The notes under the pieces: model-generated
Told to the model about the DNA's origin: nothing
What the model saw: the letters and a program-made list of their open reading frames with translations, nothing else
Database searches by the model: none
NCBI GenBank assembly: GCA_049647585.1
Contig: JBARXY010000044.1
Span: 1-64,000, forward strand
From: JAGQSZ01 sp049647585
Lineage (GTDB): Bacteria > Actinomycetota > Acidimicrobiia > Acidimicrobiales > Microtrichaceae
DNA length: 64,000 nt
Direction of reading: 5' to 3'
Shown here: piece by piece, positions 25,039 through 33,809 of the stretch
How the letters are laid out: each line of letters opens with the position of its first letter
Position numbering within the stretch: the stretch's first letter is position 1
Made by a program: the position numbers and the translations under genes

Positions 25039-25506
25039 TCTGAAACCGTACCTGAGGGCCATTTTGAAGGTGGCGGCCCTTCTCGATCTGCCCCACTCGG
25101 AAACGGGCTCAAGGACCGATGGCGTCCGGCTGGATGCCCGTCACGGTAGGGAAGCGGCACCTTGACGGAAAGCCTTGCAAAGCCAACGCGGATCGGTGCG
25201 CTCCACTCGCAGCCCCTAGCCCCTAGCCCGAGATGCGTCAGTACTCGCGTCGAAGTGGCCTTCACACTCGCGGAAGACTGAGAGCGCTTCCCTCGAGGTT
25301 TGCGTGGCATCGTTGTTCCTTCCCGAGTCGACACTGCTCGCTGGCGCAGTAACCGGGGGAGTAGTGGGGGAGTAACAGCCATAAACGTCGGCGGACGTCC
25401 ACGTACGACCAAGCCTCAGATCCCTTTAACAGCAAGGGACTTGCGGATATCGGCGGAGGACTGGGGACAGCTCCAACAATGCTCAAGTGCGTGGCTTGAA
25501 CATTCT
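25039..25506. other. Gap between the EthD gene and tmRNA, possible integrase scar
   Basis: No complete gene. It holds the right copy of a 22-bp direct repeat (25135-25156), a CCCCTAG doublet near 25206, and a dyad TCCCTT-N7-AAGGGA near 25420-25440. A minus-strand frame near 25310 begins MPRKPRGKRS after GGAAGGA; this looks like the N-terminus of some tyrosine recombinases, but nothing after it does. tmRNA genes are common integration sites, so an old excised element is possible. Confidence 0.35.
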
Positions 25507-25897
25507 TGGAGCTGGGGGGAATCGAACCCCCGTCCGCCAGGTGGTTACCGAACCTGATACGACCATTCCCGCATTGCGGCCTTGAGGGCTACCGCTCCGG
25601 CGGGTCGGTTGGCTCTAGGAGCCACCCCCGAGTCTTTCCTCGATGTCAGCGGTCTTTCTCGCCGTCAGTGGTCTTTCCCTACGGTCCACCACCGCTTCTG
25701 TTGCCGGGCTGCGGTGATCTGGCCCCGTGCGCCATTGCTGGTCACTGTTTTCCTCTTACAGACTGATTGTTAGATCAGGCTGCGAGAGCGAACTGCTCAT
25801 TTTTGGCGGTTCATTTGGTGCCCCCGTTTAACGAGTCTGTGGCAACTCGGGTCGCAAACTCGACTTCCAGGTCCCAACGTCGAAACCAGTCAGCCCC
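25507..25897 (-). ncRNA. ssrA: tmRNA (SsrA)
   Basis: Transfer-messenger RNA of about 391 nt. The 5' end GGGGCTGACTGGTTTCGAC at 25897 downwards pairs as acceptor stem with CAGCTCC at the 3' end; the T-arm GGGGGTTCGATTCCCCC precedes it. The discriminator A is at 25507 and CCA is not encoded. The tag frame reads AKNEQFALAA then TGA, ending in the LAA degradation signal. TACAAT at 25917-25912 may be the -10 box. It rescues stalled ribosomes with SmpB, encoded at 60959-61435. Confidence 0.95.
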
Positions 25898-26022
25898 GTT
25901 GTGCAGAGTCAATTGTAGTGGAGTTCGACAAGTTCCGCCTGAGAGTTCTGAGCAGTGGGTCTCAGGAATGGGACGGGGAGTTCCGTTCCGATTCTCGACG
26001 GCCACGCCCCTACTGTTGGGAG

Positions 26023-26616
26023 GTGCAAATCCGCCGGTTTCGGGCAGAAGATCTTGATGAGCTGTATCTGATCTGTCTGCGAACCGCAGCGGCAGGCTCC
26101 GACGCCACAGGCTTGCTCGAGGAGCCGAATCTGTTCGGAGACCTCTTCGCTGCACCGTACGCGGTCCTCGAACCTGAGCATTGCCACGTACTCGCCGAGG
26201 GGTCTGGTCCACCGCTCGGATACGTCCTGGGGACGCTCGACGCAGTGGCCTTCGAGGAGCGTTGCGAAATCGAATGGTGGCCACAAATGCGTCAATTCCA
26301 CCCCAGAACCGTCGACGGCGACGGAGTGGACGACCTCCTCATAGCGCTGATACACGATCGTCCGGTGCCACGTCATGATCTGAGGAGCGAGTATCCATCC
26401 GAACTACACATCGACCTGTTGCCCGAGGTGCAGGGACTCGGCTGGGGCCGTCGCCTGATGGAGTCCATGTTCGCCGGTCTGAACGTTGCGGGCTCCCCTG
26501 GAGTGCATCTGGGAGTCTCCGATGAGAACTCTTCCGCAGTCGCGTTCTATCGCCATCTTGGGCTGGAGGAACTCTGCTTCGATGGAATCACACGCGTATT
26601 CGGCAAGCGGCTCTGA
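26023..26616 (+). CDS. GNAT-family N-acetyltransferase
   Basis: 197-residue acetyltransferase: N-terminal VQIRRFRAEDLDELY, then the acetyl-CoA binding motif A ELHIDLLPEVQGLGWGRRLM and a C-terminal DENSSAVAFYRHLGLEEL. GTG at 26023 starts the family-like region, though GGGAGG lies very close upstream; the frame is open back to 25918 near the tmRNA 5' end. The fold includes an inserted segment (about residues 60-120) as in OGA-like GNATs. Substrate unknown. Confidence 0.8.
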   Translation: MQIRRFRAEDLDELYLICLRTAAAGSDATGLLEEPNLFGDLFAAPYAVLEPEHCHVLAEGSGPPLGYVLGTLDAVAFEERCEIEWWPQMRQFHPRTVDGDGVDDLLIALIHDRPVPRHDLRSEYPSELHIDLLPEVQGLGWGRRLMESMFAGLNVAGSPGVHLGVSDENSSAVAFYRHLGLEELCFDGITRVFGKRL

Positions 26617-26672
26617 CAAGCAGCGATCTCAATCGTGACGCGCAGGCATTTGACCAGACTGGGGCCATACAG

Positions 26673-27137
26673 ATGAGCTCCGAGCGACGGTTCGTCGAGC
26701 GCTTCCGGGTTCTGCGTCGAGTGCTGCACCGGATGGAGACGGCTCAGATTCGATCGCTGGGCGCCAGCGCTATTTCGGTGGTGTTCAGAACTCCCGTGTT
26801 GCTTCTGCATACGACGGGCCGACGTTCGGGCCTTGAACGGACGACGCCGCTGGCGTTTCATCGGGACCAGGATGGCTCGCTCCTCATCGTCGGAGGAGCC
26901 AGTGGGCAGGCTCGAACTCCGGATTGGGTTGCGAATCTGCGGACCAGTGCAGCGGCCTACGTGACCATTCGACGTGACCGGTACGAAGTCCGCGTCGAGG
27001 AACTCCGTGGCGACGAAAGGCTTGAAGTCTGGGCCCGCCTAGCGACAGAGTGGCCTCGGATCGACGCCTATCAAATGCGGGCCAGGCGCGAGGTCCCGGT
27101 ATTCCGACTCGTCAGAACCGTGTCGGAACCGGTGTAG
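26673..27137 (+). CDS. Ddn-like F420-dependent nitroreductase-family protein
   Basis: 154-residue split-beta-barrel protein of the TIGR00026/Ddn family. The conserved run VLLLHTTGRRSGLERTTPL, the strand LLIVGGASGQARTPDWVANL and AYVTIRRDRYEVRV are characteristic. Family members use deazaflavin F420 to reduce quinones or nitroimidazoles; the natural substrate here is unknown. It lies between the GNAT and rtcB genes on the same strand. Confidence 0.85.
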   Translation: MSSERRFVERFRVLRRVLHRMETAQIRSLGASAISVVFRTPVLLLHTTGRRSGLERTTPLAFHRDQDGSLLIVGGASGQARTPDWVANLRTSAAAYVTIRRDRYEVRVEELRGDERLEVWARLATEWPRIDAYQMRARREVPVFRLVRTVSEPV

Positions 27138-27296
27138 TCATACAACTCATTATGTATGTCCTGGAGCACGAAGACTCGAGCCTCCGGAAACTCGGGAGAC
27201 CAAACCTGACGGATCGGCCACGATGGGGACCGGCGGGGCAGCAATCGCCCCGCCGCGCACAGCAGAATCCGTGCACAGCAGAACAGGAATGCAGTC

Positions 27297-28481
27297 ATGT
27301 CGCCCACCCTCCACGGAAACGTCCTCAATTGGGCATCCGATCTCGATCCTCGTGCACTCGAGCAGGCCGAGCGGACCGCCGCGCTTCCGTTCGTGGCGGG
27401 ACATGTTGCGCTCATGCCCGATGCCCATGTCGGCCTCGGAGCGACCATCGGCTCGGTCGTCGCCACCGACGGAGCGATCATCCCCGCAGCAGTGGGAGTG
27501 GACCTTGGCTGCGGAATGATCGCCGTCGAGACTTCGCTGACCTCGGCGAGCCTGTCCGACAACCTGAACGATCTGCATCGCGGCATTCGCGAGGCGGTCC
27601 CCGCCGGAGTCGGCCAGGGGCATCGCGAAGCGGTCGTCGACATTTTCGGCGTGATCGGTCGCCCGGCTGGCACCGAACTCGATGACCGTCTCGAGAACAA
27701 GGCACGCACTCAGTACGGCTCGCTCGGATCGGGTAACCACTTCGTCGAGGTGTGCCTCGATGAGCGCGACGTCGTCTGGGTCGTTCTTCACTCGGGCAGC
27801 CGCGGCATTGGCAACCTGCTGGCCACGGCACACATCTCTGACGCCAAGGATCTGATGAAGAAGTACTTCATCGACCTCGAGGATCCCGACCTGGCCTACT
27901 TCGTCGAGGGAACCCCCGAGTTCGACGCGTACATCGCCGACATGCTCTGGTCTCAGAAGTATGCGATGGCCAACCGCGAGCGCATGATGGACCTGACGCT
28001 CGCCGAGCTCTTCAGGCGTTTCGACGGCCATGAGATCTCCCGCATCAACTGTCACCACAACTTCACCGATCGCGAGCACCACATGGGCCGCAACCTGTGG
28101 GTGACCCGCAAGGGCGCGGTCCGCGCCCGGGTCGGGGACCGCGGAGTGATTCCGGGATCGATGGGAACGCGCTCCTACATCGTGTCCGGACTCGGCTCCG
28201 AAGCCTCATACATGTCGAGCAGCCACGGCGCCGGTCGTCGGATGAGTCGGGCCAAGGCCCGTCGAGAACTCGACGAGGCTGGACTGAAGGCAGCGATGGC
28301 CGGCAAGTCGTGGGATGACCGATCCGCGCGCGCACTGCTCGACGAGGACCCGCGCGCCTATAAGGACATCGATGTGGTCATGGAGGACCAGCGTGACCTG
28401 GTCACGATCGATCACACCTTGACCCAGATCCTCAACTACAAGGGTGTCGACGGCGCTCCCAGGCGCCGCGCCAAGAAGTAG
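27297..28481 (+). CDS. rtcB: RtcB-family RNA ligase
   Basis: 394-residue RtcB protein. The metal and guanylate site blocks are present: VGVDLGCGM (metal Cys/Asp), LGSGNHFVEV, HSGSRGIGN, CHHNFT, IPGSMGTRSYIV and SSSHGAGRRMSR, whose His is the guanylylated residue in RtcB. RtcB joins 2',3'-cyclic phosphate and 5'-OH RNA ends in tRNA splicing or RNA repair. No archease gene or RtcR regulator is adjacent. The ATG at 27297 follows an AGGAATG stretch. Confidence 0.9.
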   Translation: MSPTLHGNVLNWASDLDPRALEQAERTAALPFVAGHVALMPDAHVGLGATIGSVVATDGAIIPAAVGVDLGCGMIAVETSLTSASLSDNLNDLHRGIREAVPAGVGQGHREAVVDIFGVIGRPAGTELDDRLENKARTQYGSLGSGNHFVEVCLDERDVVWVVLHSGSRGIGNLLATAHISDAKDLMKKYFIDLEDPDLAYFVEGTPEFDAYIADMLWSQKYAMANRERMMDLTLAELFRRFDGHEISRINCHHNFTDREHHMGRNLWVTRKGAVRARVGDRGVIPGSMGTRSYIVSGLGSEASYMSSSHGAGRRMSRAKARRELDEAGLKAAMAGKSWDDRSARALLDEDPRAYKDIDVVMEDQRDLVTIDHTLTQILNYKGVDGAPRRRAKK

Positions 28482-28582
28482 GGGCCAGGGTCAGAGGCAG
28501 GCCAGTGCCGGGTCGGCGCTCCGTTCGTCCGGGGGCGCCGACCTGGATCTGTTTGGCAGCGACCGGGGTACGCAGGTAGCGA

Positions 28583-29152
28583 CTACGACTCGTCGCCTTG
28601 ATGTACATGTGCGCGTTGCCCGTCGCGGTCAAAGATCATGATCAACTCGGCGGGCCCATCGACCGCGGTGAAGGCATGAGGGGTCATGGTGGTGAACTCG
28701 GCCGCCTCGCCCGCTTCGACAATGATCTCGCGGTCTCCGAGGAACAGGCACACCCGGCCCTCTAGGACGAAGAACCAGTCGTGGCCGGGATGGACCTTCT
28801 GCTGGGGTCTACGAGTTGAGCGCTCGACGCGCATCTTTATCGCGATCGTCTTACCGGTCGGCTGACTCAGTGCCCAGGTCGTGGAACGGCCCTCGGTGTT
28901 CGGCACGGGCCGAATCACCACGTCACCATCGCTCTGCATGTCCAGCAGCGAATCAAGATCGACCTGCAGGGCCCTGGCAAGGGTCGGCAGTATGTCGAGG
29001 CTGATCGTCCGCTTGCCGGTCTCGATCCGACTGATCGTGGACGCGCTCAGACCGGCCCGTTCGCCGAGTTCGTCGAGCGACAGGCCCAGGGTGTTGCGAA
29101 GGCTACGGATGCGGGTGCGGACAACCAGTTCGATTTCGTTGAGTTCGGTCAT
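28583..29152 (-). CDS. XRE-family regulator with C-terminal cupin domain
   Basis: 189-residue two-domain regulator: XRE helix-turn-helix at about residues 10-65 (LGLSLDELGERAGLSASTISRIETGKR) and a cupin at about 105-185 (HPGHDWFFVLEGRVCLFLGD ... EFTTMTPHAFTAV). Such proteins sense small ligands through the cupin and usually control a neighbouring gene. It is divergent from the oxidoreductase-methyltransferase fusion, with a dyad CTTGC-N7-GCAAG at 29189-29205 between them. Confidence 0.87.
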   Translation of the reverse strand: MTELNEIELVVRTRIRSLRNTLGLSLDELGERAGLSASTISRIETGKRTISLDILPTLARALQVDLDSLLDMQSDGDVVIRPVPNTEGRSTTWALSQPTGKTIAIKMRVERSTRRPQQKVHPGHDWFFVLEGRVCLFLGDREIIVEAGEAAEFTTMTPHAFTAVDGPAELIMIFDRDGQRAHVHQGDES

Positions 29153-29188
29153 CGCATGGTCTTCCCTTGGCTAAGCCGTCCGGTCAGT

Positions 29189-29205
29189 CTTGCGAATATA
29201 GCAAG
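29189..29205. promoter_or_regulatory. Operator candidate CTTGC-N7-GCAAG
   Basis: CTTGCGAATATAGCAAG is an inverted repeat in the 67-bp gap between the divergent cupin regulator and the fusion gene. The position suits autoregulation plus control of the neighbour. Confidence 0.6.
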
Positions 29206-29219
29206 AGCTCTTCCGGTAA

Positions 29220-30848
29220 GTGAATGACAAACGTATCATCGGATGCATGCACGAACACGGATCTCACGCTTCACCCACAACTCAGCGTCACTGTGATGTG
29301 GCAGTCATCGGGGGGTCCGCCGCCGGACTCGCCGCCGCACTTCAACTCGGTCGGCAGCGACGTTCAGTGATCGTCGTCGACTCAGGTGAACCCCGCAACG
29401 CACCCGCTTCACACATGCACAGCTATCTGGGCCATGAAGGACTCCCTCCGTCGGAGTTCGCAGCAATCGGTCGCGAAGAGGTGCGCAGCTACGGCGGCGA
29501 GGTGGTACCTGGCCGCGCGATCGACGTGACCCCGTTACCCGACAATGCCGGCTTCGCTGTCCAGCTCGCCGGTGGAACCACCTTGATAGCCCGGCGAGTT
29601 CTTGCCGCCACAGGGCTGGTCGACGAACTGCCCGATATCGAAGGCCTCGCACAGCACTGGGGAACCGACGTCCTCGTCTGCCCGTTCTGTCACGGCTACG
29701 AAGTTCGCGACCAGCGGATCGTTCAGATCATCACCCATCCCATGGGGCTTCATCCTGCACGACTCTTCCGCCATCTGAGCGAACAGTTCACGCTGGTACT
29801 CCACAGTGACGTTGCCGTCGACGACGCTGAGGTCAACGCGCTGCGGGCGGGCGGGGTTCGTGTCATCGATGAGAGGGTTCGCCGAGTCATCACCGGCGCA
29901 GATGGTCACCTGAGTGGAATTGAACTGATCGACGGTTCGACCCTCGATGCTGATGCAGTTGTGGTCACAACTAGATTCGTCGCCCAGGTCCAGCCCTTCG
30001 CAAGCCTCGGGTTAAAGGCGACGTCACATCCGATCGGGGTCGGCGACTTCGTCGAGACCGATATGACCGGGGCCACGGCGGTCCCCGGTCTGTTCGCTGC
30101 GGGCAACCTGACTGACCCGAGCCATCAGGTCCTGCAGGCAGCCGCGCACGGCAGCCGGGTCGGCGGAATGATCAGTTTCAGCCTTGCCGAGGAGGACCTC
30201 GAGGCGTCATCTCGCCAGTCCGCCAATCAGGTCGACTGGGACCACCGCTACAGCGGGGATCAGATGTGGAGCGGCAATCCGAACGGCACGCTCGTCAACC
30301 AGGTCTCGGATCTGCGCGCAGGTCGGGCACTCGACGTCGGCGCAGGTGAGGGCGGCGACGCCATTTGGCTGGCTGGACAGGGGTGGGACGTGACAGCGAG
30401 TGACATCTCGGAAGTGGCGCTGGAGCGCATCGCGTCCGCTGCGAAGGAGCGAAACCTGACGGTCCAGTGCCTTAGTGCCGACGCCAACGCTCCCGACCCG
30501 TACCACGGCGAAACGTTCGACCTGGTCTCAGCGCAATATGCGTCGATTCCCCGCACACCCGATGGTCGAGCCATGCACAACCTGCTCAACGCAGTCGCTC
30601 CGGGCGGCACGCTGCTGGTTGTGAGTCACGACCTTGAGCCGATGCGGGCTGCAATCGACACCCATGAGAACAGCAGAGCTTTCGACCCCGATGCCTACCT
30701 CCGGGTCGAGGACTTTGTTGCCGCTCTCGTGGGCTCAGAGGATTGGGAGATTCAAGTCCACGACAAGCGAGAACGTCCCTCCGGAGCGGCGTCAGCCTCG
30801 CATCATGTGGACGACGTGGTGCTGCGCGCCCAGCGACATGCCGGCTAG
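29220..30848 (+). CDS. Fusion of thioredoxin-reductase-like oxidoreductase and SAM methyltransferase
   Basis: 542 residues in two enzymes. Residues about 25-325 are an FAD/NAD(P) oxidoreductase of the thioredoxin reductase type (CDVAVIGGSAAGLAAALQLG; CPFCHGYEVRD in place of the usual redox CxxC; TDMTGATAVPGLFAAGNLTDP). Residues about 335-540 are a class I methyltransferase (RAGRALDVGAGEGGDAIWLA, GWDVTASDIS). Such fusions occur in actinobacteria; the joint role, perhaps thiol or xenobiotic detoxification, is unproven. The start may be the ATG at 29247 instead. The C-terminus QRHAG and stop lie in a 15-bp tandem repeat. Confidence 0.87.
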   Translation: MNDKRIIGCMHEHGSHASPTTQRHCDVAVIGGSAAGLAAALQLGRQRRSVIVVDSGEPRNAPASHMHSYLGHEGLPPSEFAAIGREEVRSYGGEVVPGRAIDVTPLPDNAGFAVQLAGGTTLIARRVLAATGLVDELPDIEGLAQHWGTDVLVCPFCHGYEVRDQRIVQIITHPMGLHPARLFRHLSEQFTLVLHSDVAVDDAEVNALRAGGVRVIDERVRRVITGADGHLSGIELIDGSTLDADAVVVTTRFVAQVQPFASLGLKATSHPIGVGDFVETDMTGATAVPGLFAAGNLTDPSHQVLQAAAHGSRVGGMISFSLAEEDLEASSRQSANQVDWDHRYSGDQMWSGNPNGTLVNQVSDLRAGRALDVGAGEGGDAIWLAGQGWDVTASDISEVALERIASAAKERNLTVQCLSADANAPDPYHGETFDLVSAQYASIPRTPDGRAMHNLLNAVAPGGTLLVVSHDLEPMRAAIDTHENSRAFDPDAYLRVEDFVAALVGSEDWEIQVHDKRERPSGAASASHHVDDVVLRAQRHAG

Positions 30849-30905
30849 CGGCATGCCGCCCAGCGACATGCCGCCCAGCGACATCCCGCCTAGCGACCCG
30901 CCCAA
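30831..30905. repeat. Five 15-bp tandem repeats spanning the stop of the fusion gene
   Basis: Units start at 30831, 30846, 30861, 30876 and 30891 (consensus CAGCGACATGCCGCC). Unit 1 encodes the last five residues, and units 2 and 5 begin with in-frame TAG. Units 3 and 4 keep the coding sense of unit 1. Confidence 0.88.
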
Positions 30906-30994
30906 ACAAGCGATAGGTCGTGGTCGATCCCCGGGGTGAAGCGCTACCGAGTTACGTTTTAAGGAACGTCGCGCCATGCACCGATGAATGGTGC

Positions 30995-33223
30995 ATGAGG
31001 ACCAAGCACCTCGCCTCAGACTCCGAGGTGATCTCCCCATCCACAGCAGGGCGCATTGCCGGAGCGGCGCTTCTATTCGGGGCGATCAGCAATGGAGTCA
31101 CCGCCGCGACCAGTCCCCACGGCGGGACGTATGTCGCAATCGGACTCTGGCTGTCGGCTGCGTTGGTAGTGGTAGCCGTACTGTCCTTCTTTGTCCCCTG
31201 GGACCGGATGGGTCCACGATCGACGCTCGTGTTGGTGCCGGCAGCGTTCGTGGCGGTGGCCGTGGGCAACTATTGGGATCCGCTGCCCTATATCTCGGGG
31301 CTCTACTTCGTGGTGATTGGCGCCTGGATCGGGCTCTGCCATCCGCGATTCACAACATTGGCGCTCACCCCGGTGTTCGGTCTGGTGTTCTGGGGTCCAC
31401 TGGCCGTCAATCCGCATGCGGACCGACTTTTGTCATCTGCTGCGATCGTCACCTTCGTGTCGGTCGCGATCGGCGAGATTCTCGGAACGCTGCGGGTCGG
31501 CCTCGAACGATCACGTCTGGAGGTGGCCCGGGCTGCCAAGCGGCGATTTTCAGCCATGACCCGGAACGCTGTGGACGTCACGTTCATCTTCGGTCTCGAC
31601 AACCTGATCTGGTACGTGAGTCCGGCAGTGAAGGCTCGCTTCGGCTATGAACCCCATGAGCTTGAGCAGATGCCTTTGGACGACTTTTTGACGAACGCCA
31701 TCGACGGCCTCACCGCTGAGACGATCAAAGGTCTGGTCGCTGGCAGCTACAAGGAGGAGAGCGTCACCGACGCCCATGAACTCCGCCTGCGCCACGCTGA
31801 TGGAACCTGGATCGAAATCGAGGCAACTGCGCAGAACCTGCTCGATGATCCGGACATCGGCGGAATAATCGTCCATGTCAGGGACGTCCGAAACCGCAAA
31901 GCTCTGGAGAACGATCTTCACCACCGGGCGTTCCACGACGATCTGACGGGCCTGCCGAACAGGGCGGCATTTCGTCAGCAGATTCGTCAGGCGAAGTCCG
32001 GTGGAGGGTCGGTCTCGGTCATATTCATGGACCTCGATGGCTTCAAGAATGTCAATGACACCGAGGGACATCAGCAGGGCGACGGCCTTTTGAGACTCAT
32101 CGCCGAGCGACTTGCAGCGGCGGTACCCGAAAAGAGCAACATCGCTCGCCTCGGAGGGGACGAATTCGCCGTTCTGTACGAGTGCCATCTTGATCAGGCA
32201 GTCGAACACGCCGAGAAGCTGGTCGAATTGATTTCCCAGCCGTTCGTGCTGAACGGCAGCGTCATATCGGTTGGCGCGAGTGCAGGTGTCGCCGAGGCAG
32301 ACCGGAATCTGTCCGACGATCAGGTCATTGGTGACGCTGACATGGCGATGTACGAGGCGAAGGCCAGCGCTACCAGGAGCGTCGCCGCCTTCGAGCCTGA
32401 AATGAGGTCACGTCTACTCGAGAGGCTTGACTCCAGAGCCCGGTTGAAGCGGGCGATCGAGCGGGAGGAGTTCGTACTTCACTATCAGCCCGAACTCGAC
32501 CTCAAGGCGCGAACGTGGGTCGGCGCCGAAGCGTTGGTGCGCTGGAACCGCCCGGGTACGGGTCTGGTGCAACCAGCGGAATTCATCGACATCGCCGAGG
32601 AATCGGGAATTATCGTCGAAATTGGAAGGTGGATCCTCCGAGAGGCCTGTCGCGAGGCGACCACGTGGCCCGAGGTCAACGGTGAGCCGATGTCGGTCGC
32701 CGTAAATGTCTCTGCTCAGCAGTTCCAGGACTCCGAGTTGCTTAGCGACGTTGCCTCCACCCTGCGATCCACCGGGCTGAATCCCGAAAGGCTCATCCTC
32801 GAGGTGACGGAGTCCATGCTCATCGATGACATCGAGGTTGCCGAAGAACGGCTACGGGCCCTTCGTGAGATGGGCATCCGGCTGGCGCTAGACGACTTCG
32901 GTACCGGCTATTCCTCGCTGAGCTATCTGCAGGCGCTGCCATTCGACATCCTCAAGATCGACCGGAGTTTCGTAGAAAACGCGACAACCGAAGTTCGTGA
33001 CCTCTCGTTGTTGCAGACGATCAACAGGCTTGGTCACGACCTTGGCCTACTGACCCTGATCGAAGGCGTCGAGACAGAGGAGCAGGCGAAGCTCGTCAGT
33101 TCGATCGGCTGCGACCTGGCGCAGGGCTTCTTCTTTGCCAAACCGATGGATGCGGCGCAACTGCAGGCGACCGTCTTCAAGGCAGATCTCACCGCACGAA
33201 TCGCCGCGCCAGCAGAGACCTGA
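30995..33223 (+). CDS. Membrane GGDEF-EAL protein with PAS domain
   Basis: About 742 residues. The N-terminal part has about five or six transmembrane helices (to about residue 170), followed by a PAS-like domain (VDVTFIFGLDNLIWYVSPAV, about 195-310), a GGDEF domain with intact ARLGGDEFAVL, and an EAL domain with intact EALVRW, DDFGTGYSSLSYL and DILKIDRSFV. Both cyclic-di-GMP synthesis and degradation are therefore possible. The start is uncertain: ATG at 30995 or a GTG frame from 30920 that would overlap promoter space; no strong ribosome site is visible. Confidence 0.87.
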   Translation: MRTKHLASDSEVISPSTAGRIAGAALLFGAISNGVTAATSPHGGTYVAIGLWLSAALVVVAVLSFFVPWDRMGPRSTLVLVPAAFVAVAVGNYWDPLPYISGLYFVVIGAWIGLCHPRFTTLALTPVFGLVFWGPLAVNPHADRLLSSAAIVTFVSVAIGEILGTLRVGLERSRLEVARAAKRRFSAMTRNAVDVTFIFGLDNLIWYVSPAVKARFGYEPHELEQMPLDDFLTNAIDGLTAETIKGLVAGSYKEESVTDAHELRLRHADGTWIEIEATAQNLLDDPDIGGIIVHVRDVRNRKALENDLHHRAFHDDLTGLPNRAAFRQQIRQAKSGGGSVSVIFMDLDGFKNVNDTEGHQQGDGLLRLIAERLAAAVPEKSNIARLGGDEFAVLYECHLDQAVEHAEKLVELISQPFVLNGSVISVGASAGVAEADRNLSDDQVIGDADMAMYEAKASATRSVAAFEPEMRSRLLERLDSRARLKRAIEREEFVLHYQPELDLKARTWVGAEALVRWNRPGTGLVQPAEFIDIAEESGIIVEIGRWILREACREATTWPEVNGEPMSVAVNVSAQQFQDSELLSDVASTLRSTGLNPERLILEVTESMLIDDIEVAEERLRALREMGIRLALDDFGTGYSSLSYLQALPFDILKIDRSFVENATTEVRDLSLLQTINRLGHDLGLLTLIEGVETEEQAKLVSSIGCDLAQGFFFAKPMDAAQLQATVFKADLTARIAAPAET

Positions 33224-33267
33224 ACCAATCCTGTAGCGCAGTCAGTTCTGGGCTCAGTGTCCTGAGC

Positions 33268-33301
33268 GCGTCACTTCTGTAGGGGCGTCACTTCTGTAGG
33301 G
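33268..33301. repeat. Perfect 17-bp tandem duplication at the gntK stop
   Basis: GCGTCACTTCTGTAGGG occurs at 33268-33284 and 33285-33301. On the minus strand the gene-side copy includes the last codons and TGA (33288-33290); the second copy repeats them in another frame. Confidence 0.88.
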
Positions 33302-33809
33302 CAGCTACAACATCCTCGATGACCTTCGCCTTTGGGCGGTCGGCGTCGATGATTGTTGCCTCGTCGCCATCTGGCACCTCCAGGTCGGCGAACTGGCTGG
33401 GTACCAGCGCCGACGACGCGAAATGACCTTGGCGCTGTTGGAGACGCTCGAAGATCACCGGCTGGGGTACGTCAAGGTGGACGAAGCGCAGTCCTGGCAC
33501 ACCCTCCGCAAGAGTCAGTCGGTAGGAGCGCTTCAGCGCCGAGCACGCCAGCACGACCGCAACACCCTCGCTCTGTTTGCTTCGGAGGAGCTTGTTAAGC
33601 GTTTCGAGCCACGGCTGCCTGTCGGCATCGGTCAGAGGGACACCATCACCCATCTTCGCGACGTTGGACTCAGGGTGGAAGTTGTCTGCGTCCACGAACG
33701 TCCACCCCAGCCGTTGTGCCACCGTTCGGCCTACCACGGTCTTGCCGCTTCCGGAGACCCCCATGATGACAGCGCCAATGGGCGGAGATGGATTTGGTGT
33801 TGAAGTCAT
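33288..33809 (-). CDS. gntK: Gluconokinase
   Basis: 173-residue kinase of the GntK family: P-loop MGVSGSGKTVVG near the N-terminus, the diagnostic FVDADNFHPESNVAKMGDGVPLTD-type block, CSALKRSYR and HFASSALVPSQFADLE. Converts D-gluconate to 6-phosphogluconate. Its start overlaps the stop of the LarA-like gene (33806-33809), so it is the last gene of the uronate operon, where it would phosphorylate gluconate made from mannonate (inference). Confidence 0.93.
   Translation of the reverse strand: MTSTPNPSPPIGAVIMGVSGSGKTVVGRTVAQRLGWTFVDADNFHPESNVAKMGDGVPLTDADRQPWLETLNKLLRSKQSEGVAVVLACSALKRSYRLTLAEGVPGLRFVHLDVPQPVIFERLQQRQGHFASSALVPSQFADLEVPDGDEATIIDADRPKAKVIEDVVAALQK

Noticed and set aside
25008..25412. 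Minus-strand frame with recombinase-like start as a gene
   Set aside because: After MPRKPRGKRS the sequence shows no integrase domain and overlaps the EthD start; kept only as a possible scar.
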